A stretch of DNA of 64,000 nt from Thermocrispum agreste DSM 44070 (GTDB taxonomy: Bacteria; Actinomycetota; Actinomycetes; Mycobacteriales; Pseudonocardiaceae): positions 610,648 to 674,647 of the forward strand of contig NZ_KE386604.1 of the NCBI RefSeq assembly GCF_000427905.1, written 5' to 3'. Positions 29,886 through 40,741 of this stretch are shown one piece after another; position 1 is the first letter of the stretch; every line of letters starts with the position of its first letter. The notes beneath the pieces were generated by a model, which was not told where the DNA came from, did not search any database, and saw nothing but the letters and a program-made list of their open reading frames with translations. The translations under genes were made by a program, and so were the position numbers.

Positions 29886-30451
29886 TGACGGCAACCGTTG
29901 AGAAGGTCGCGCCCCGGCTGAAGGTGCGCTACCGGGAAGAAATCAGGCCAGCGCTGCAGCGCGAGTTCGGCTACACCAACGTGCACCAGATCCCCACGGT
30001 CACCAAGGTCGTGGTGAACATGGGCGTCGGTGACGCCGCTCGCGACTCGAAGCTGATCCAGGGCGCCATCAACGACCTGGCGGCGATCACCGGCCAGCGG
30101 CCGGAGATCCGGCGGGCGCGTAAGTCGATCGCGCAGTTCAAGCTGCGTGCCGGCATGCCGATCGGGGCCAGGGTCACGGTGCGCGGGGACCGCATGTGGG
30201 AGTTCCTGGACCGGCTGCTGACCATCGCACTGCCGCGTATCCGGGACTTCCGTGGGCTGTCGCCGAAGCAGTTCGACGGGCACGGCAACTACACGTTCGG
30301 CCTGACCGAGCAGTCGATGTTCCACGAGATCAGCCCGGACTCGATCGACCGGCAGCGGGGCATGGACGTCACCGTGGTGACCACCGCGAACAACGACGAG
30401 GAAGGCCGTGCGCTGCTCAAGCACCTCGGCTTCCCGTTCAAGGAGAGCTGA
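29885..30451 (+). CDS. rplE: 50S ribosomal protein L5
   Basis: 188 residues. Binds 5S rRNA in the central protuberance and touches P-site tRNA. Conserved [14 protein letters not shown] and [18 protein letters not shown] segments. Ends 4 nt before rpsZ. Confidence 0.98.
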   Translation: MTATVEKVAPRLKVRYREEIRPALQREFGYTNVHQIPTVTKVVVNMGVGDAARDSKLIQGAINDLAAITGQRPEIRRARKSIAQFKLRAGMPIGARVTVRGDRMWEFLDRLLTIALPRIRDFRGLSPKQFDGHGNYTFGLTEQSMFHEISPDSIDRQRGMDVTVVTTANNDEEGRALLKHLGFPFKES

Positions 30452-30455
30452 TCCC

Positions 30456-30641
30456 ATGGCCAAGAAGGCACTGATCGCCAAGGCGAAGCGCAAGCCGAAG
30501 TTTCGCGTGCGGGCCTACACCCGGTGTCAGCGGTGCGGTCGGCCGCGCTCGGTGTACCGGAAGTTCGGCCTGTGCCGGGTGTGCCTGCGCGTGATGGCGC
30601 ACCGCGGCGAGCTGCCGGGCGTGAGCAAGTCCAGCTGGTAA
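30456..30641 (+). CDS. rpsZ: 30S ribosomal protein S14 type Z
   Basis: 61 residues, the short zinc-binding form: C24-x2-C27 and C40-x2-C43 make a zinc ribbon. A zinc-free long paralogue (rpsN), used under zinc starvation in actinobacteria, is not in this window. The ATG at 30456 is chosen over an upstream frame extension because the family starts MAKKALI. Confidence 0.97.
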   Translation: MAKKALIAKAKRKPKFRVRAYTRCQRCGRPRSVYRKFGLCRVCLRVMAHRGELPGVSKSSW

Positions 30642-30715
30642 GACGACGACTTCGAGATCGCCACAGGCCCGGAGGCAACGCCGGGAACCAGGTGAGAAAG
30701 GTTGACAGGCTCATC

Positions 30716-31114
30716 ATGACGATGACCGACCCGATCGCAGACTTCTTGACGCGTCTGCGCAATGCCAACTCGGCTTATCACGACGAGGTCGTGGTGCCGC
30801 ACTCCAAGCTCAAGGAGAACATCGCGGAGATCCTCAAGCGCGAGGGTTACATCGCGGACTACCGCACCGAGCAGGGGGACAAGCACAAGAACCTGGTCGT
30901 GAAGTTGAAGTACGGCCCGAACCGTGAGCGCAGCATCGCGGGTCTGCGCCGGGTGTCCAAGCCCGGCCTTCGGGTCTACGCGAAGTCCACCGAGCTGCCG
31001 AGCGTGCTCGGTGGCCTCGGTGTGGCGATCATCTCCACGTCCTCCGGTCTGCAGACCGACCGGCAGGCGAAGCGCAACGGCGTTGGCGGGGAAGTCCTCG
31101 CCTACGTGTGGTGA
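30716..31114 (+). CDS. rpsH: 30S ribosomal protein S8
   Basis: 132 residues, [20 protein letters not shown].... A primary 16S binder of the platform; in E. coli it is the repressor of the spc operon. The C-terminal [21 protein letters not shown] block is conserved. A second ATG two codons later (30722) is equally possible. Confidence 0.98.
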   Translation: MTMTDPIADFLTRLRNANSAYHDEVVVPHSKLKENIAEILKREGYIADYRTEQGDKHKNLVVKLKYGPNRERSIAGLRRVSKPGLRVYAKSTELPSVLGGLGVAIISTSSGLQTDRQAKRNGVGGEVLAYVW

Positions 31115-31131
31115 GAGGGGAGGAAGGCACG

Positions 31132-31671
31132 ATGTCCCGTATTGGCAAGCAGCCGATCGCCATCCCCTCCGGCGTCGACGTCACGATCTCCGGCCAGCAG
31201 GTCACCGTGAAGGGCCCGAAGGGCACGCTGACGCACACCGTCGCCGAGCCGATCAAGGTGAGCAAGGCCGAGGACGGCACGCTCCGGGTGACCAGGCCGG
31301 ACGACGAGCGGCAGAGCCGTGCGCTGCACGGGCTGACGCGGACCCTGGTGAACAACCTGATCATCGGCGTCACCGAGGGCTACGAGAAGAAGATGGAGAT
31401 CCACGGCGTCGGGTACCGGGTCCAGGCCAAGGGCTCCGACCTGGAGTTCTCGCTCGGCTACAGCCATCCGGTGCTGATCAAGGCGCCGGAGGGCATCACG
31501 TTCAAGGTCGAGTCGCCGACGAAGTTCTCGGTCTCCGGCATCGACAAGCAGAAGGTCGGCCAGGTCGCGGCGGTCATTCGCCGGCTGCGGCGCCCCGATC
31601 CGTACAAGGGCAAGGGCGTGCGGTACGCGGGTGAGCGCATCCGCCGCAAGGCCGGAAAGACGGGTAAGTGA
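31132..31671 (+). CDS. rplF: 50S ribosomal protein L6
   Basis: 179 residues, [19 protein letters not shown]..., two similar domains near the factor-binding site. The C-terminal [23 protein letters not shown] is conserved. GAGGGGAGGAAGG precedes the ATG at 31132. Overlaps rplR by one base. Confidence 0.98.
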   Translation: MSRIGKQPIAIPSGVDVTISGQQVTVKGPKGTLTHTVAEPIKVSKAEDGTLRVTRPDDERQSRALHGLTRTLVNNLIIGVTEGYEKKMEIHGVGYRVQAKGSDLEFSLGYSHPVLIKAPEGITFKVESPTKFSVSGIDKQKVGQVAAVIRRLRRPDPYKGKGVRYAGERIRRKAGKTGK

Positions 31672-32078
31672 TGGCAGCGACACAGCAGGCGACAACGAAG
31701 CGCACGCCCGTCGGCAGGGACGTGTCCACCCGCCGCCGCTTGGCCCTGGCGCGGCGCCACGCGCGGCTGCGCAAGAAGGTCAAGGGCACGCCGGAGCGTC
31801 CGCGGCTGAACGTGAAGCGGACGTCGCGGCACATCCACGTGCAGGTGATCGACGACATCGCCGGTCACACGCTGGCCGCGGCCTCGTCCATCGAGCCGGA
31901 CGTGCGTGCGGTGCAAGGCGACAAGAAGGCCAAGGCCGCCAAGGTGGGCGAGCTGGTCGCCCAGCGCGCCAAGGCGGCGGGCATCACCGCGGTGGTGTTC
32001 GACCGGGGCGGTCACGACTACCACGGACGGGTAGCCGCCCTTGCCGACGCGGCACGCGAGGCGGGGTTGAAGTTCTGA
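31671..32078 (+). CDS. rplR: 50S ribosomal protein L18
   Basis: 135 residues. Binds 5S rRNA with L5. Basic N-terminus, core [20 protein letters not shown] and C-terminal [20 protein letters not shown]. The ATG at 31671 overlaps the rplF stop. Confidence 0.98.
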   Translation: MAATQQATTKRTPVGRDVSTRRRLALARRHARLRKKVKGTPERPRLNVKRTSRHIHVQVIDDIAGHTLAAASSIEPDVRAVQGDKKAKAAKVGELVAQRAKAAGITAVVFDRGGHDYHGRVAALADAAREAGLKF

Positions 32079-32109
32079 TGCAGGTCAACGACAACGGAAG
32101 GAAAGCCTG

Positions 32110-32730
32110 ATGCCGGGACGTACACGGCAAGGCGGCGGATCGGGCTCCGGCGACCGCGAGCGCCGGGAGCGGCGGGACCGTCGTGACGGTGGCCGTGGCG
32201 GGGCGGCCCAGGAGAAGAACCCGCACCTCGAGCGCGTGGTCGCGATCAACCGCGTCGCCAAGGTCGTCAAGGGTGGCCGGCGGTTCAGCTTCACCGCGCT
32301 GGTCGTCGTCGGCGACGGCGACGGGAAGGTCGGCGTCGGCTACGGCAAGGCCAAGGAAGTTCCCGCGGCCATCGCCAAGGGCGTGGAAGAGGCGAAGAAG
32401 AACTTCTTCGAGGTGCCGCGCATCGGCAGCACCATTCCGCACCCGGTGCAGGGCGAGGCTGCAGCCGGCGTGGTCCTGCTGCGCCCGGCCAGCCCCGGTA
32501 CCGGTGTGATCGCCGGTGGCCCGGTGCGTGCCGTGCTGGAGTGCGCGGGCGTCCACGACGTGCTGAGCAAGTCGCTGGGCAGCGACAACGCGATCAACAT
32601 CGTGCACGCCACGGTGGCGGCGCTGAAGAGCCTGCAGCGTCCGGAGGAGGTGGCCGCCCGCCGCGGCCTGCCGCTGGAGGACGTCGCCCCGGCTCGCATG
32701 CTGCGCACCATGGCGGGGCAGGGGGTGTGA
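32110..32730 (+). CDS. rpsE: 30S ribosomal protein S5
   Basis: 206 residues with a dsRBD-like N-terminal domain ([19 protein letters not shown]) and a C-terminal beta-alpha domain with [15 protein letters not shown]. It affects fidelity and spectinomycin sensitivity. The first ~35 residues are a Gly/Arg-rich extension typical of actinobacteria. Confidence 0.98.
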   Translation: MPGRTRQGGGSGSGDRERRERRDRRDGGRGGAAQEKNPHLERVVAINRVAKVVKGGRRFSFTALVVVGDGDGKVGVGYGKAKEVPAAIAKGVEEAKKNFFEVPRIGSTIPHPVQGEAAAGVVLLRPASPGTGVIAGGPVRAVLECAGVHDVLSKSLGSDNAINIVHATVAALKSLQRPEEVAARRGLPLEDVAPARMLRTMAGQGV

Positions 32731-32731
32731 C

Positions 32732-32914
32732 GTGGCCAAGCTGAAGATCACCCAGGTAAGAAGCACGATCGGCACCAAGAAGAACCACCGGGACTCGCTG
32801 CGCACCCTCGGGTTGCGCAAGATCCGGCAGTCCGTGGTGCGTGAGGACAGCCCCGAGGTGCGCGGCCTGGTGCACACCGTGCGCCACCTCGTGGTTGTTG
32901 AGGAGGTCAAGTAG
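32732..32914 (+). CDS. rpmD: 50S ribosomal protein L30
   Basis: 60 residues from a GTG one base after the rpsE stop. Core [19 protein letters not shown] and [14 protein letters not shown]. Small ferredoxin-like fold on the 50S surface. Confidence 0.97.
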   Translation: MAKLKITQVRSTIGTKKNHRDSLRTLGLRKIRQSVVREDSPEVRGLVHTVRHLVVVEEVK

Positions 32915-32916
32915 CC

Positions 32917-33363
32917 ATGGCCATCAAGGTCCACCACCTGCGGCCGGCACCCGGTGCGAAGCGGGACAAGGTCCGCGTCGGCCGGGGTGACGGCTCGGGC
33001 AAGGGCAAGACCGCCGGCCGCGGTACCAAGGGCACCAAGGCACGCAAGCAGGTGCCTGCCGGTTTCGAGGGTGGGCAGATGCCCATCCACATGCGGCTGC
33101 CGAAGCTGCGTGGCTTCAACAACCGGTTCCGCGTCGAGTACCAGCCGGTCAACATCGGCGACATCGTCAAGGCGTTCCCGCAGGGCGGCCAGATCGGCGT
33201 CGACGACCTGGTGCAGGCCGGCCTGGTGCGGAAGAACAGCCTGGTCAAGGTGCTCGGAGACGGTGAGGTCGGCGACGTCAAGCTGGACGTCACGGCGCAC
33301 AAGTTCTCCGCGTCCGCCAAGGAGAAGCTCAGCGCCGCTGGTGGCAGCGCCACCACGCTGTAA
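32917..33363 (+). CDS. rplO: 50S ribosomal protein L15
   Basis: 148 residues, with the glycine-rich basic N-terminal part ([19 protein letters not shown]) that threads into 23S rRNA and a globular C-terminal domain. Last ribosomal gene before secY; an inverted repeat follows. Confidence 0.98.
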   Translation: MAIKVHHLRPAPGAKRDKVRVGRGDGSGKGKTAGRGTKGTKARKQVPAGFEGGQMPIHMRLPKLRGFNNRFRVEYQPVNIGDIVKAFPQGGQIGVDDLVQAGLVRKNSLVKVLGDGEVGDVKLDVTAHKFSASAKEKLSAAGGSATTL

Positions 33364-33681
33364 CCAGCCGGAGGCAGTCAACCCCTGGTCACGGCGCCAA
33401 GGACGCTGTGAGCAGGGGTTGACTCGTCAGAGGGTGTGCACACGACGGGTACGGCATGCCGGTGAGCCAGCTGACTTTCGTCGGGAAATCCGCCCTGGCG
33501 GGCAGCTGGGTTTCGCAGGGCTGTTAGGCTTCGCGGAAGCCCAGCGGGGCCGAAGTGCCACGTTGCGCTCTCTGGCGTGCCCGTGCGCCGCACGACACCA
33601 GTAGTCCAGACATCCGCCGGCGCCACCGGCGGCCGAGCCCATCGTCGGGCCGTACCGACGATGCAACAGGAGGTCCCCCGC
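33364..33681 (+). promoter_or_regulatory. rplO-secY intergenic region with hairpin
   Basis: A perfect 10-bp stem TCAACCCCTG (33378-33387) / CAGGGGTTGA (33413-33422) lies 15 nt after rplO, and the palindrome GTGTGCACAC is at 33434-33443. An extended -10-like TGTTAGGCT (33522-33530) could start a secY-adk-map transcript, without a clear -35. No gene is supported in this 318-bp stretch. Confidence 0.4.
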
Positions 33682-34989
33682 GTGCTCAGCGTCATTCGCT
33701 CGGCTCTCGCGACGCCAGACCTGCGCAAGAAGATCCTCTTTACCCTGATGATCGTGGTGCTGTACCGGGTCGGCGCGGTGACCCCGGCTCCCGGTGTGTC
33801 GTACGAGGCGGTCCAGGCCTGCCAGCCCGATCAAGGGGAACAGGGCGTCTTCTCTCTGCTGAACCTGTTCAGCGGCGGGGCGCTGCTGCAGCTGTCCATC
33901 TTCTCGACCGGGATCATGCCGTACATCACGGCGAGCATCATCGTCCAGCTGCTCACCGTGGTCATCCCGCGCTTCGAGGAGCTGAAGAAGGAAGGCCAGG
34001 CCGGGCAGAACAAGCTCACCCAGTACACCAGGTACCTGACCATCGCGCTGGCCGTCCTGCAGGCCACCGGTGTGATCGCGTTGGCGACCCGCGGGGGCAT
34101 GTTCGCCAACTGCCCGCAGGACGTCATTCCGGACAGCAGCGTGGGATCCACCGCGTTGATCGTGCTGACCATGACCGCGGGCACCGCGGTGATGATGTGG
34201 ATGGGTGAGCTGATCACCGAGCGCGGCATCGGCAACGGCATGTCGCTGCTGATCTTCCTGAACATCGCCGCCCGCATCCCGATCGAGGGCGAGATCATCC
34301 TGAGCAACCAGGGTGGCGCGGTGTTCGCCGTGGTGTGCGTGTTCGTGCTGGCGATCATCTCCAGCGTGGTGTTCGTCGAGCAGGGCCAGCGCCGCATCCC
34401 GGTGCAGTACGCCAAGCGGATGGTCGGGCGCCGGATGTACGGCGGCACGTCGACCTACCTGCCGATCAAGGTGAACCAGGCGGGCGTCATCCCGGTCATC
34501 TTCGCCTCGTCGCTGCTCTACCTGCCGGACCTGATCAGCAGGCTGGTGACGCCGGAGACGGAGACGAGCTGGTTCAAGCGGGTGATGGCGGAGTACGTCA
34601 CCAACCAGTCCAACTGGGTGCACATCGCCATCTACTTCGCGTTGATCATCTTCTTCACGTACTTCTACATCTCGATCACGTTCAACGTGGACGATCGAGC
34701 CGAGGACATGAAGAAGTACGGTGGCTTCATCCCGGGCATCCGGCCCGGCAGGCCGACCGCCGAATACCTGCACTTCGTGCTGAACAGGATCACCCTTCCG
34801 GGGTCGATCTACCTCGGCATCGTGGCGATCCTGCCGAACTTCTTCCTCGACCTGACCGGTGAGGGCAACAACCAGAACTTCCCGTTCGGCGGCACAGCGG
34901 TGCTGATCATGGTCGGTGTCGCGCTGGACACGGTGAAGCAAATCGAGAGCCAGCTGATGCAGCGCAACTACGAAGGGTTCCTCCGATGA
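33682..34989 (+). CDS. secY: Preprotein translocase subunit SecY
   Basis: 435-residue, ten-segment core channel of the Sec translocon. The GTG at 33682 follows AGGAGG at the right distance; an upstream extension to 33577 is not family-like. The protein starts [20 protein letters not shown], and conserved parts include [19 protein letters not shown] and the cytosolic loop [22 protein letters not shown]. Its stop overlaps adk by 4 nt. Confidence 0.97.
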   Translation: MLSVIRSALATPDLRKKILFTLMIVVLYRVGAVTPAPGVSYEAVQACQPDQGEQGVFSLLNLFSGGALLQLSIFSTGIMPYITASIIVQLLTVVIPRFEELKKEGQAGQNKLTQYTRYLTIALAVLQATGVIALATRGGMFANCPQDVIPDSSVGSTALIVLTMTAGTAVMMWMGELITERGIGNGMSLLIFLNIAARIPIEGEIILSNQGGAVFAVVCVFVLAIISSVVFVEQGQRRIPVQYAKRMVGRRMYGGTSTYLPIKVNQAGVIPVIFASSLLYLPDLISRLVTPETETSWFKRVMAEYVTNQSNWVHIAIYFALIIFFTYFYISITFNVDDRAEDMKKYGGFIPGIRPGRPTAEYLHFVLNRITLPGSIYLGIVAILPNFFLDLTGEGNNQNFPFGGTAVLIMVGVALDTVKQIESQLMQRNYEGFLR

Positions 34990-35543
34990 CCAACCGGCTC
35001 GTGCTGGTCGGCCCTCCGGGAGCCGGCAAGGGAACGCAGGCGGTCCGGCTCAGCGAAGAGCTGGGCATCCCGCACATCTCCACCGGTGATCTGTTCCGCG
35101 CGCACATCGCGCAGGAGACGGAGCTGGGTCGCCAGGTCAAGGAGTACCTCGACTCCGGCAAGTTGGTGCCGGACGAGGTCACCAACGCCATGGTGCGCGA
35201 GCGGCTGGCGTCTCCCGAGGCGGCGAACGGGTTCCTGCTGGACGGCTTTCCCCGCAACGTCGGGCAGGCCGAGGAGCTCAAGCGCATCCTGGCCGAGTCA
35301 GGGCACGAACTGGACGCCGTGGTCGAGCTGCGGGTCGACGAGGACGAGCTGGTGAAGCGGCTGCTGGCGCGCGGCCGCAGCGACGACACCGAGGACGTGA
35401 TCCGGCACCGCCAGCAGGTGTACCGCGACGAAACCGCCCCGCTGCTGGAGTACTACGCCGATCGGCTGGTCACCGTGGACGGTGAGGGCGAGATCGCCGA
35501 GGTCACCGCTCGGGTGCTGGAAGCGCTCAAGCAGCGGTCGTGA
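34986..35543 (+). CDS. adk: Adenylate kinase
   Basis: 185 residues. Interconverts ATP, ADP and AMP. P-loop GPPGAGKGT (9-17), AMP-binding [12 protein letters not shown] and DGFPRN motifs. It is the short-lid form without the zinc-binding LID insert, normal for actinobacteria. Overlaps secY and map by 4 nt each. Confidence 0.97.
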   Translation: MTNRLVLVGPPGAGKGTQAVRLSEELGIPHISTGDLFRAHIAQETELGRQVKEYLDSGKLVPDEVTNAMVRERLASPEAANGFLLDGFPRNVGQAEELKRILAESGHELDAVVELRVDEDELVKRLLARGRSDDTEDVIRHRQQVYRDETAPLLEYYADRLVTVDGEGEIAEVTARVLEALKQRS

Positions 35544-36358
35544 CCGGGTTGTTCGGCAAACGGCGTGGCAAGCGCATCGAGCGCAAGACGCCGGGCGAGC
35601 TGGAGGCGATGCGGGCCGCCGGGCTGGTGGTGGCGCGCACGCTGGCGGCGGTGGTGGCGGCCGCGCGGCCCGGGGTCAGCACGGGTGAGCTGGACGAGCT
35701 GGCCGAGCAGACGATTCGCGACGCCGGTGCGGTGCCGTCGTTCAAGGGCTACCACGGCTTCCCGGCTTCGCTGTGCACGTCGGTGAACGAGCAGGTGGTG
35801 CACGGGATCCCGAGCCGGAAGCAGGTGCTGGCCGACGGCGACCTGCTGTCGGTGGATTGCGGCGCGATCCTGGACGGCTGGCACGGCGACGCGGCGGTCA
35901 CCGTCGGCATCGGTTCCGTGGCGGACGCGGATCATGCGCTGTCCGAAGCCACCAAGGCCGCCATGCAGGCGGGGATCGAGGCCGCGCGTCCCGGCGGTCA
36001 CCTGACCGACATCTCGCACGCGGTGGAAACCGCCGCGCGGCAGGCGCGCGAGCGGGACGGCGTCCGCTACGGGCTGATCGAGGAGTACGGCGGCCACGGC
36101 ATCGGGCGGCAAATGCACATGGATCCGTTCCTGCCCAACGTGGGCAAGCCGGGTCGCGGTCCGCGGCTCGAGCCGGGTGTCACGCTGGCCATCGAGCCCA
36201 TGCTGACCGGCGGCTCGGCGGACACCAAGGAGCTGGACGACGGCTGGACGGTGGTCACCGTCGACGGATCACGGGCCGCGCACTGGGAGCACACGGTGGC
36301 GGTCACCGACGACGGGCCGTGGGTGCTGACCGCGCTCGACGAGCCGAAGGCGGCCTGA
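35540..36358 (+). CDS. map: Methionine aminopeptidase, type I
   Basis: 272 residues from a GTG overlapping the adk stop. Removes the initiator methionine. The five metal ligands are D106 (SVDCGA), D117 (WHGDAAV), H186 (GGHGIG), E219 (AIEPM) and E250 (WEHTV); the substrate histidine H89 is in VVHGIP. It has no N-terminal zinc-finger extension. Last gene of the secY unit. Confidence 0.96.
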   Translation: MTGLFGKRRGKRIERKTPGELEAMRAAGLVVARTLAAVVAAARPGVSTGELDELAEQTIRDAGAVPSFKGYHGFPASLCTSVNEQVVHGIPSRKQVLADGDLLSVDCGAILDGWHGDAAVTVGIGSVADADHALSEATKAAMQAGIEAARPGGHLTDISHAVETAARQARERDGVRYGLIEEYGGHGIGRQMHMDPFLPNVGKPGRGPRLEPGVTLAIEPMLTGGSADTKELDDGWTVVTVDGSRAAHWEHTVAVTDDGPWVLTALDEPKAA

Positions 36359-36682
36359 GCCGCCGGGAATCATCCGCCAGGCCGGTGCGTTGATGACAGG
36401 GCAAGCACTGATTCCGCGCGATCCCGGCCGAAATTGCGCCGCAGAGTAGTCAACTGATCACTCAGGGTGTGAAAGGGCTCGCGGATGCCGACCGTGGAGC
36501 CTTGGGGCATCGTCCCAGGGTGACCCCGGTTTCACAGCGGAATCGGACATGCGTACACTTGGAGACTGGCGTTTCACCACGTCCATTCCTTTGTGCCTTC
36601 ATCTGCTCATGGGATGCGGCACGGTGTGCGTCGATCATAAGCGCACTTTCACACTGTTCAACCATCACGAAACGCGGAGGAC
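36359..36682 (+). other. map-infA intergenic region
   Basis: 324 bp without a supported gene. Its main content is the infA promoter at 36531. The first ~100 bp after map show no strong terminator, so some read-through from the secY unit is possible. Confidence 0.6.
36531..36559 (+). promoter_or_regulatory. infA: Probable infA operon promoter
   Basis: TTCACA (36531-36536), 17-nt spacer, TACACT (36554-36559). Both hexamers and the spacing fit housekeeping sigma factor promoters of high-GC actinobacteria. Transcription would begin near 36566, giving a leader of about 115 nt for infA. Confidence 0.65.
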
Positions 36683-36904
36683 ATGGCTAAGAAGGACGGG
36701 GCCATCGAGGTCGAAGGCCGCGTAATCGAACCGCTTCCCAACGCGATGTTCCGCGTCGAGTTGGAAAACGGACACAAGGTCTTGGCGCACATCAGCGGCA
36801 AGATGCGGCAGCACTACATCCGCATCCTGCCCGAAGACCGAGTCGTCGTGGAGCTTTCGCCCTACGACCTGTCCAGAGGCCGCATCGTCTACCGCTACAA
36901 GTGA
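36683..36904 (+). CDS. infA: Translation initiation factor IF-1
   Basis: 73-residue S1-like OB-fold protein that binds the 30S A site during initiation. [20 protein letters not shown] and the end RGRIVYRYK are the family ends. Strong GCGGAGG site upstream. Followed 35 nt later by rpmJ. Confidence 0.98.
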   Translation: MAKKDGAIEVEGRVIEPLPNAMFRVELENGHKVLAHISGKMRQHYIRILPEDRVVVELSPYDLSRGRIVYRYK

Positions 36905-36939
36905 GCGGTTGAGCAGGGCACGAGCAGGAGACGACAGAC

Positions 36940-37053
36940 GTGAAGGTCAGGCCGAGCGTCAAGAAGATCTGCGACAAGTGCAGGGTGATCCGCCGGCACG
37001 GGCGGATCATGGTGATCTGCGAGAACCTGCGGCACAAGCAGCGTCAGGGCTGA
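36940..37053 (+). CDS. rpmJ: 50S ribosomal protein L36
   Basis: 37 residues starting at GTG 36940. It starts [19 protein letters not shown] and ends [13 protein letters not shown]. It is the zinc-binding form with C11, C14, C27 and H32 as ligands. Placed between infA and rpsM as in most bacteria. Confidence 0.96.
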   Translation: MKVRPSVKKICDKCRVIRRHGRIMVICENLRHKQRQG

Positions 37054-37255
37054 TCACCGCGCACCAGCGCCAGATATTTGACAGCTGAACACATCTCCCC
37101 ATGCCTGCCTCGGCGTTCCGCCGAGGTCGACCCCCGGACTTCAGGCCGGGGCCGGGACACGCCGAAGCGCAAGCGGGCGTGACTGACGAGCGAGTCGGTC
37201 CCGGGAGCGGATGGGGAGCAGACCTGAAGAACGACAGACAAGGAGTACCGCGCCA
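37054..37255 (+). promoter_or_regulatory. Leader between rpmJ and rpsM with two hairpins
   Basis: Contains an 8-bp stem CCTCGGCG/CGCCGAGG (37108-37126) and a 6-bp CCCCGG/CCGGGG stem (37132-37151). A perfect TTGACA at 37078-37083 has no good -10 at the right distance, so a promoter is uncertain. The paired stems could be an attenuator or an S4/S13 control site; in E. coli S4 regulates this operon from the rpsM leader. Confidence 0.35.
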
Positions 37256-37630
<375 letters not shown>

Positions 37631-37632
37631 CC

Positions 37633-37830
37633 GTGAGCATCCAAGGCAGGAAGATCGTGCGCATGGGCCAGGCCCAGCGCTACGGGACCTGTGTGTCGCC
37701 GCGGTCGCTGTACGCGCGGCCGATGGCCCTGCGGCAGTTGTACACCGACGCAGGCACCCTCATCCGGCGCGGCCAGCGGGAAGCCGCGGCCGCTGCCGCA
37801 GCAGCAGCTTCGCAAGAGAACTCGCGCTAG
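37633..37830 (+). CDS. Small basic protein of unknown function between rpsM and rpsK
   Basis: 65 residues from a GTG 2 nt after the rpsM stop to a TAG 12 nt before rpsK. The protein starts MSIQGRKIVRMGQAQRYGTC, has an Arg/Leu-rich middle (RPMALRQLYTDAGTLIRRG) and a poly-alanine helix before SQENSR. Third codon positions are overwhelmingly G or C, as in real genes here, and the frame fills the space between rpsM and rpsK exactly. I do not recognise it, and the standard alpha operon has no gene at this place. It may be a ribosome-associated small protein. An alternative start is the ATG at 37663. Confidence 0.55.
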   Translation: MSIQGRKIVRMGQAQRYGTCVSPRSLYARPMALRQLYTDAGTLIRRGQREAAAAAAAAASQENSR

Positions 37831-37842
37831 GAGTCATCAAGC

Positions 37843-38244
37843 ATGCCACCCAAGTCCCGCGCGGGGGCCAAGAAGGGCCGCCGCAAGGAAAAGAAGAACG
37901 TCCCGCACGGACACGCGCACATCAAGAGCACGTTCAACAACACCATCGTGTCGATCACCGACCCCAACGGTGCGGTGATCTCCTGGGCGTCGGCAGGCCA
38001 CGTGGGCTTCAAGGGCTCGCGCAAGTCCACGCCGTACGCCGCGCAGATGGCCGCCGAGAACGCCGCGCGCAAGGCCCAGGAGCACGGCATGAAGAAGGTC
38101 GACGTGTTCGTCAAGGGCCCCGGCTCCGGCCGTGAGACGGCGATCCGTTCGCTGCAGGCCGCCGGGCTCGAGGTCGGCAACATCCAGGACGTGACCCCGC
38201 AGCCCCACAACGGCTGCCGCCCGCCGAAGCGGCGCCGGGTCTGA
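37843..38244 (+). CDS. rpsK: 30S ribosomal protein S11
   Basis: 133 residues. Platform protein near the mRNA exit. Conserved [29 protein letters not shown] and the C-terminal [16 protein letters not shown]. Its ribosome site overlaps the stop of the preceding small ORF, so the two are probably coupled. Confidence 0.98.
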   Translation: MPPKSRAGAKKGRRKEKKNVPHGHAHIKSTFNNTIVSITDPNGAVISWASAGHVGFKGSRKSTPYAAQMAAENAARKAQEHGMKKVDVFVKGPGSGRETAIRSLQAAGLEVGNIQDVTPQPHNGCRPPKRRRV

Positions 38245-38267
38245 GGCGAGGGGAGGAGTAGCACACC

Positions 38268-38873
38268 ATGGCCCGTTACACCGGACCTGTCACCCGGAAG
38301 TCGCGCCGGCTCAAGGTCGACCTGGTCGGCGGAGACAAGGCGTTCGAGCGGCGCCCGTACCCGCCCGGTCAGCACGGCCGCGGCCGGGTGAAGGAGAGCG
38401 AGTACCTGCTGCAGCTGCAGGAGAAGCAGAAGGCTCGCTACACCTACGGCGTGCTGGAGAAGCAGTTCCGCCGCTACTACGAGGAAGCGCACCGCAAGCC
38501 CGGCAAGACCGGTGAGAACCTGCTGCAGATCCTCGAGTCGCGGCTGGACAACGTGGTCTACCGGGCTGGCATCGCGCGCACCCGGCGCCAGGCCCGCCAG
38601 CTGGTCAGCCACGGCCACTTCCTGGTCAACGGCAAGAAGGTCAACATCCCCAGCTACCGGGTGTCGAAGTTCGACATCATCGACATCCGCGACAAGTCCC
38701 GCAACATGCTGCCGTTCGTGGCGGCGAAGGAAGCCTACGGCGAGCGGCCAGTGCCCAGCTGGCTGCAGGTGGTGCCGGAGACGCTGCGCATCCTGGTGCA
38801 CCAGCTTCCGGAGCGGGAGCAGATCGACGTTCCGGTGCAGGAGCAGCTGATCGTCGAGTTGTACTCGAAGTAG
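38268..38873 (+). CDS. rpsD: 30S ribosomal protein S4 (cysteine-free type)
   Basis: 201 residues. Primary 16S binder and, in E. coli, repressor of the alpha operon. The N-terminal zinc cysteines of the C+ form are absent, so this is the C- type. The S4 RNA-binding domain ([20 protein letters not shown]) is intact. A strong hairpin follows 9 nt after the stop. Confidence 0.97.
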   Translation: MARYTGPVTRKSRRLKVDLVGGDKAFERRPYPPGQHGRGRVKESEYLLQLQEKQKARYTYGVLEKQFRRYYEEAHRKPGKTGENLLQILESRLDNVVYRAGIARTRRQARQLVSHGHFLVNGKKVNIPSYRVSKFDIIDIRDKSRNMLPFVAAKEAYGERPVPSWLQVVPETLRILVHQLPEREQIDVPVQEQLIVELYSK

Positions 38874-38882
38874 CCCGTGGTC

Positions 38883-38910
38883 GCCCCGGTGGCGCAGCAG
38901 CCACCGGGGC
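38883..38910 (+). terminator. Hairpin between rpsD and rpoA
   Basis: Perfect 11-bp stem GCCCCGGTGGC / GCCACCGGGGC with a 6-nt loop. No T-tract follows. It could be a partial terminator or RNA-processing site that sets the ratio of rpoA to the ribosomal proteins upstream. Confidence 0.55.
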
Positions 38911-39023
38911 GGCACTGCGGCGCGTCCTCAAGACCTCCGCAGCGGCACGCACAGGCCCTTGCGGGGGCACCACAAAGAAAACCGATGTCATATGGCGGGC
39001 ATCGGGAGAAAAGGAGAAGGTCA

Positions 39024-40097
39024 ATGCTGATTTCTCAGCGTCCCAGCCTGACCGAGGAGCCGGTCAACGAGACCCGCTCCCGGTTCGTGCTCGAGCCGCT
39101 CGAGCCGGGCTTCGGATACACCCTCGGCAACTCGCTGCGCCGCACGCTGCTGTCGTCCATCCCGGGCGCGGCCGTGACCAGCATCCGCATCGACGGGGTG
39201 CTGCACGAGTTCTCCACGGTCCCCGGGGTGAAGGAAGACGTCACCGACATCATCCTGAACATCAAGGAACTGGTCGTCTCCTCCGAGGAAGACGAGCCGG
39301 TCACCATGTACCTGCGCAAGCAGGGCCCTGGTGAGGTCACCGCGGCGGACATCGTGCCGCCCGCCGGCGTCACCGTGCACAACCCGGACCTGCACATCGC
39401 GTCGCTGAACAGCAAGGGCAAGCTCGAGATCGAGATGGTCGTCGAGCGCGGCCGCGGGTACGTGCCCGCGATGCAGAACAAGCAGGCGGGTGCGGAGATC
39501 GGCCGCATCCCGGTCGACTCGATCTACTCGCCGGTGCTGAAGGTCTCCTACAAGGTCGAGGCCACCCGTGTCGAGCAGCGCACCGACTTCGACAAGCTGA
39601 TCCTCGACGTGGAGACCAAGCCGTCGATCACCCCGCGGGACGCGGTCGCATCGGCGGGCAAGACGCTGGTCGAGTTGTTCGGCCTGGCCCGCGAGCTGAA
39701 CGTGGACGCCGAGGGCATCGAGATCGGCCCGTCGCCGCAGGAGGCGGACACCATCGCCGCCTACGCGATGCCGATCGAGGACCTGGACCTGACCGTGCGG
39801 TCCTACAACTGCCTCAAGCGCGAAGGCATCCACACCGTGGGCGAGCTGGTGTCCCGCAGCGAGGCCGACCTGCTGGACATCCGCAACTTCGGCGCGAAGT
39901 CGATCGACGAGGTCAAGATGAAGCTCGCCGGTCTCGGCCTCACCCTCAAGGACAGCCCGCCCGGATTCGACCCGGGTGCGGCCGCGGTGTCCTACGAGGG
40001 CCAGGGCTGGTCGTCCGGCTCGACGGCGAGCGCCGGGAAAGACATCGGTAACGATCTTGGCGACGGCCAGGATTACGCAGAGACGGAGCAGCTGTAA
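39024..40097 (+). CDS. rpoA: RNA polymerase subunit alpha
   Basis: 357 residues. N-terminal dimerisation domain ([20 protein letters not shown]), a linker, and a C-terminal domain with helices that bind UP elements and activators ([29 protein letters not shown]). ATG at 39024 after AAGGAGAAGG. Its stop overlaps rplQ by one base. Confidence 0.98.
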   Translation: MLISQRPSLTEEPVNETRSRFVLEPLEPGFGYTLGNSLRRTLLSSIPGAAVTSIRIDGVLHEFSTVPGVKEDVTDIILNIKELVVSSEEDEPVTMYLRKQGPGEVTAADIVPPAGVTVHNPDLHIASLNSKGKLEIEMVVERGRGYVPAMQNKQAGAEIGRIPVDSIYSPVLKVSYKVEATRVEQRTDFDKLILDVETKPSITPRDAVASAGKTLVELFGLARELNVDAEGIEIGPSPQEADTIAAYAMPIEDLDLTVRSYNCLKREGIHTVGELVSRSEADLLDIRNFGAKSIDEVKMKLAGLGLTLKDSPPGFDPGAAAVSYEGQGWSSGSTASAGKDIGNDLGDGQDYAETEQL

Positions 40098-40741
40098 TGC
40101 CTACCCCAACCAAGGGCACGCGGCTCGGCGGTTCGCCGGCGCACGAGCGGTTGATGCTGGCCAACCTGGCCACCTCGCTGTTCGAACACGGCAGGATCAC
40201 CACGACGGAGGCCAAGGCGCGTCGGCTGCGGCCGCTGGCCGAGAAGCTGATCACCAAGGCCAAGCGGGGTGATCTGCACAACCGCCGGCAGATCATGAAG
40301 GTCATCCGGAACAAGGACGTGGTGCACAAGCTGATCGCGGAGATCGGCCCGCACTTCGCCGACCGCCCCGGTGGCTACGTCCGGATCACCAAGACGCTGC
40401 CGCGCAAGGGCGACAACGCTGCGATGGCCGTGATCGAGCTGGTGCAGGAGAAGGTCGCCGCGAAGGCCAAGCGCACCGCCAAGAAGGCCGCCAAGGCGGA
40501 GACCAAGCCTGCCGCGGAGGAGACCAAGGCCGAGGCTGCGGAAGCCAAGGCGGAGGCCGCCGAGGAGCAGGCCGAGACCAACGCGGAGGCCACGACCGAA
40601 GCCGCCGAGGAGGCCAAGGCAGAGGACGCCGCGTCGGAGCAGGCCGACCAGGCGGAGGAGCCTGCCGAGCAGGCCGCCGAGCCGGAGGCCAAGGAAGAAG
40701 CCAAGGACGAGGCCAAGAGCGACAAGGACGGCGAATCCTGA
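40097..40741 (+). CDS. rplQ: 50S ribosomal protein L17 with long acidic tail
   Basis: 214 residues. The first ~125 are a normal L17 ([20 protein letters not shown]...). The remaining ~85 form an Ala/Glu/Lys-rich, probably disordered or helical tail, longer than the usual extension. L17 lies at the tunnel exit, so the tail would protrude there. Its TGA stop is overlapped by the CTG proposed to start truA. Confidence 0.96.
   Translation: MPTPTKGTRLGGSPAHERLMLANLATSLFEHGRITTTEAKARRLRPLAEKLITKAKRGDLHNRRQIMKVIRNKDVVHKLIAEIGPHFADRPGGYVRITKTLPRKGDNAAMAVIELVQEKVAAKAKRTAKKAAKAETKPAAEETKAEAAEAKAEAAEEQAETNAEATTEAAEEAKAEDAASEQADQAEEPAEQAAEPEAKEEAKDEAKSDKDGES

Noticed and set aside
37078-37106. Promoter with perfect TTGACA before rpsM
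   Set aside because: The -10 position reads ATGCCT; not kept as a separate feature.
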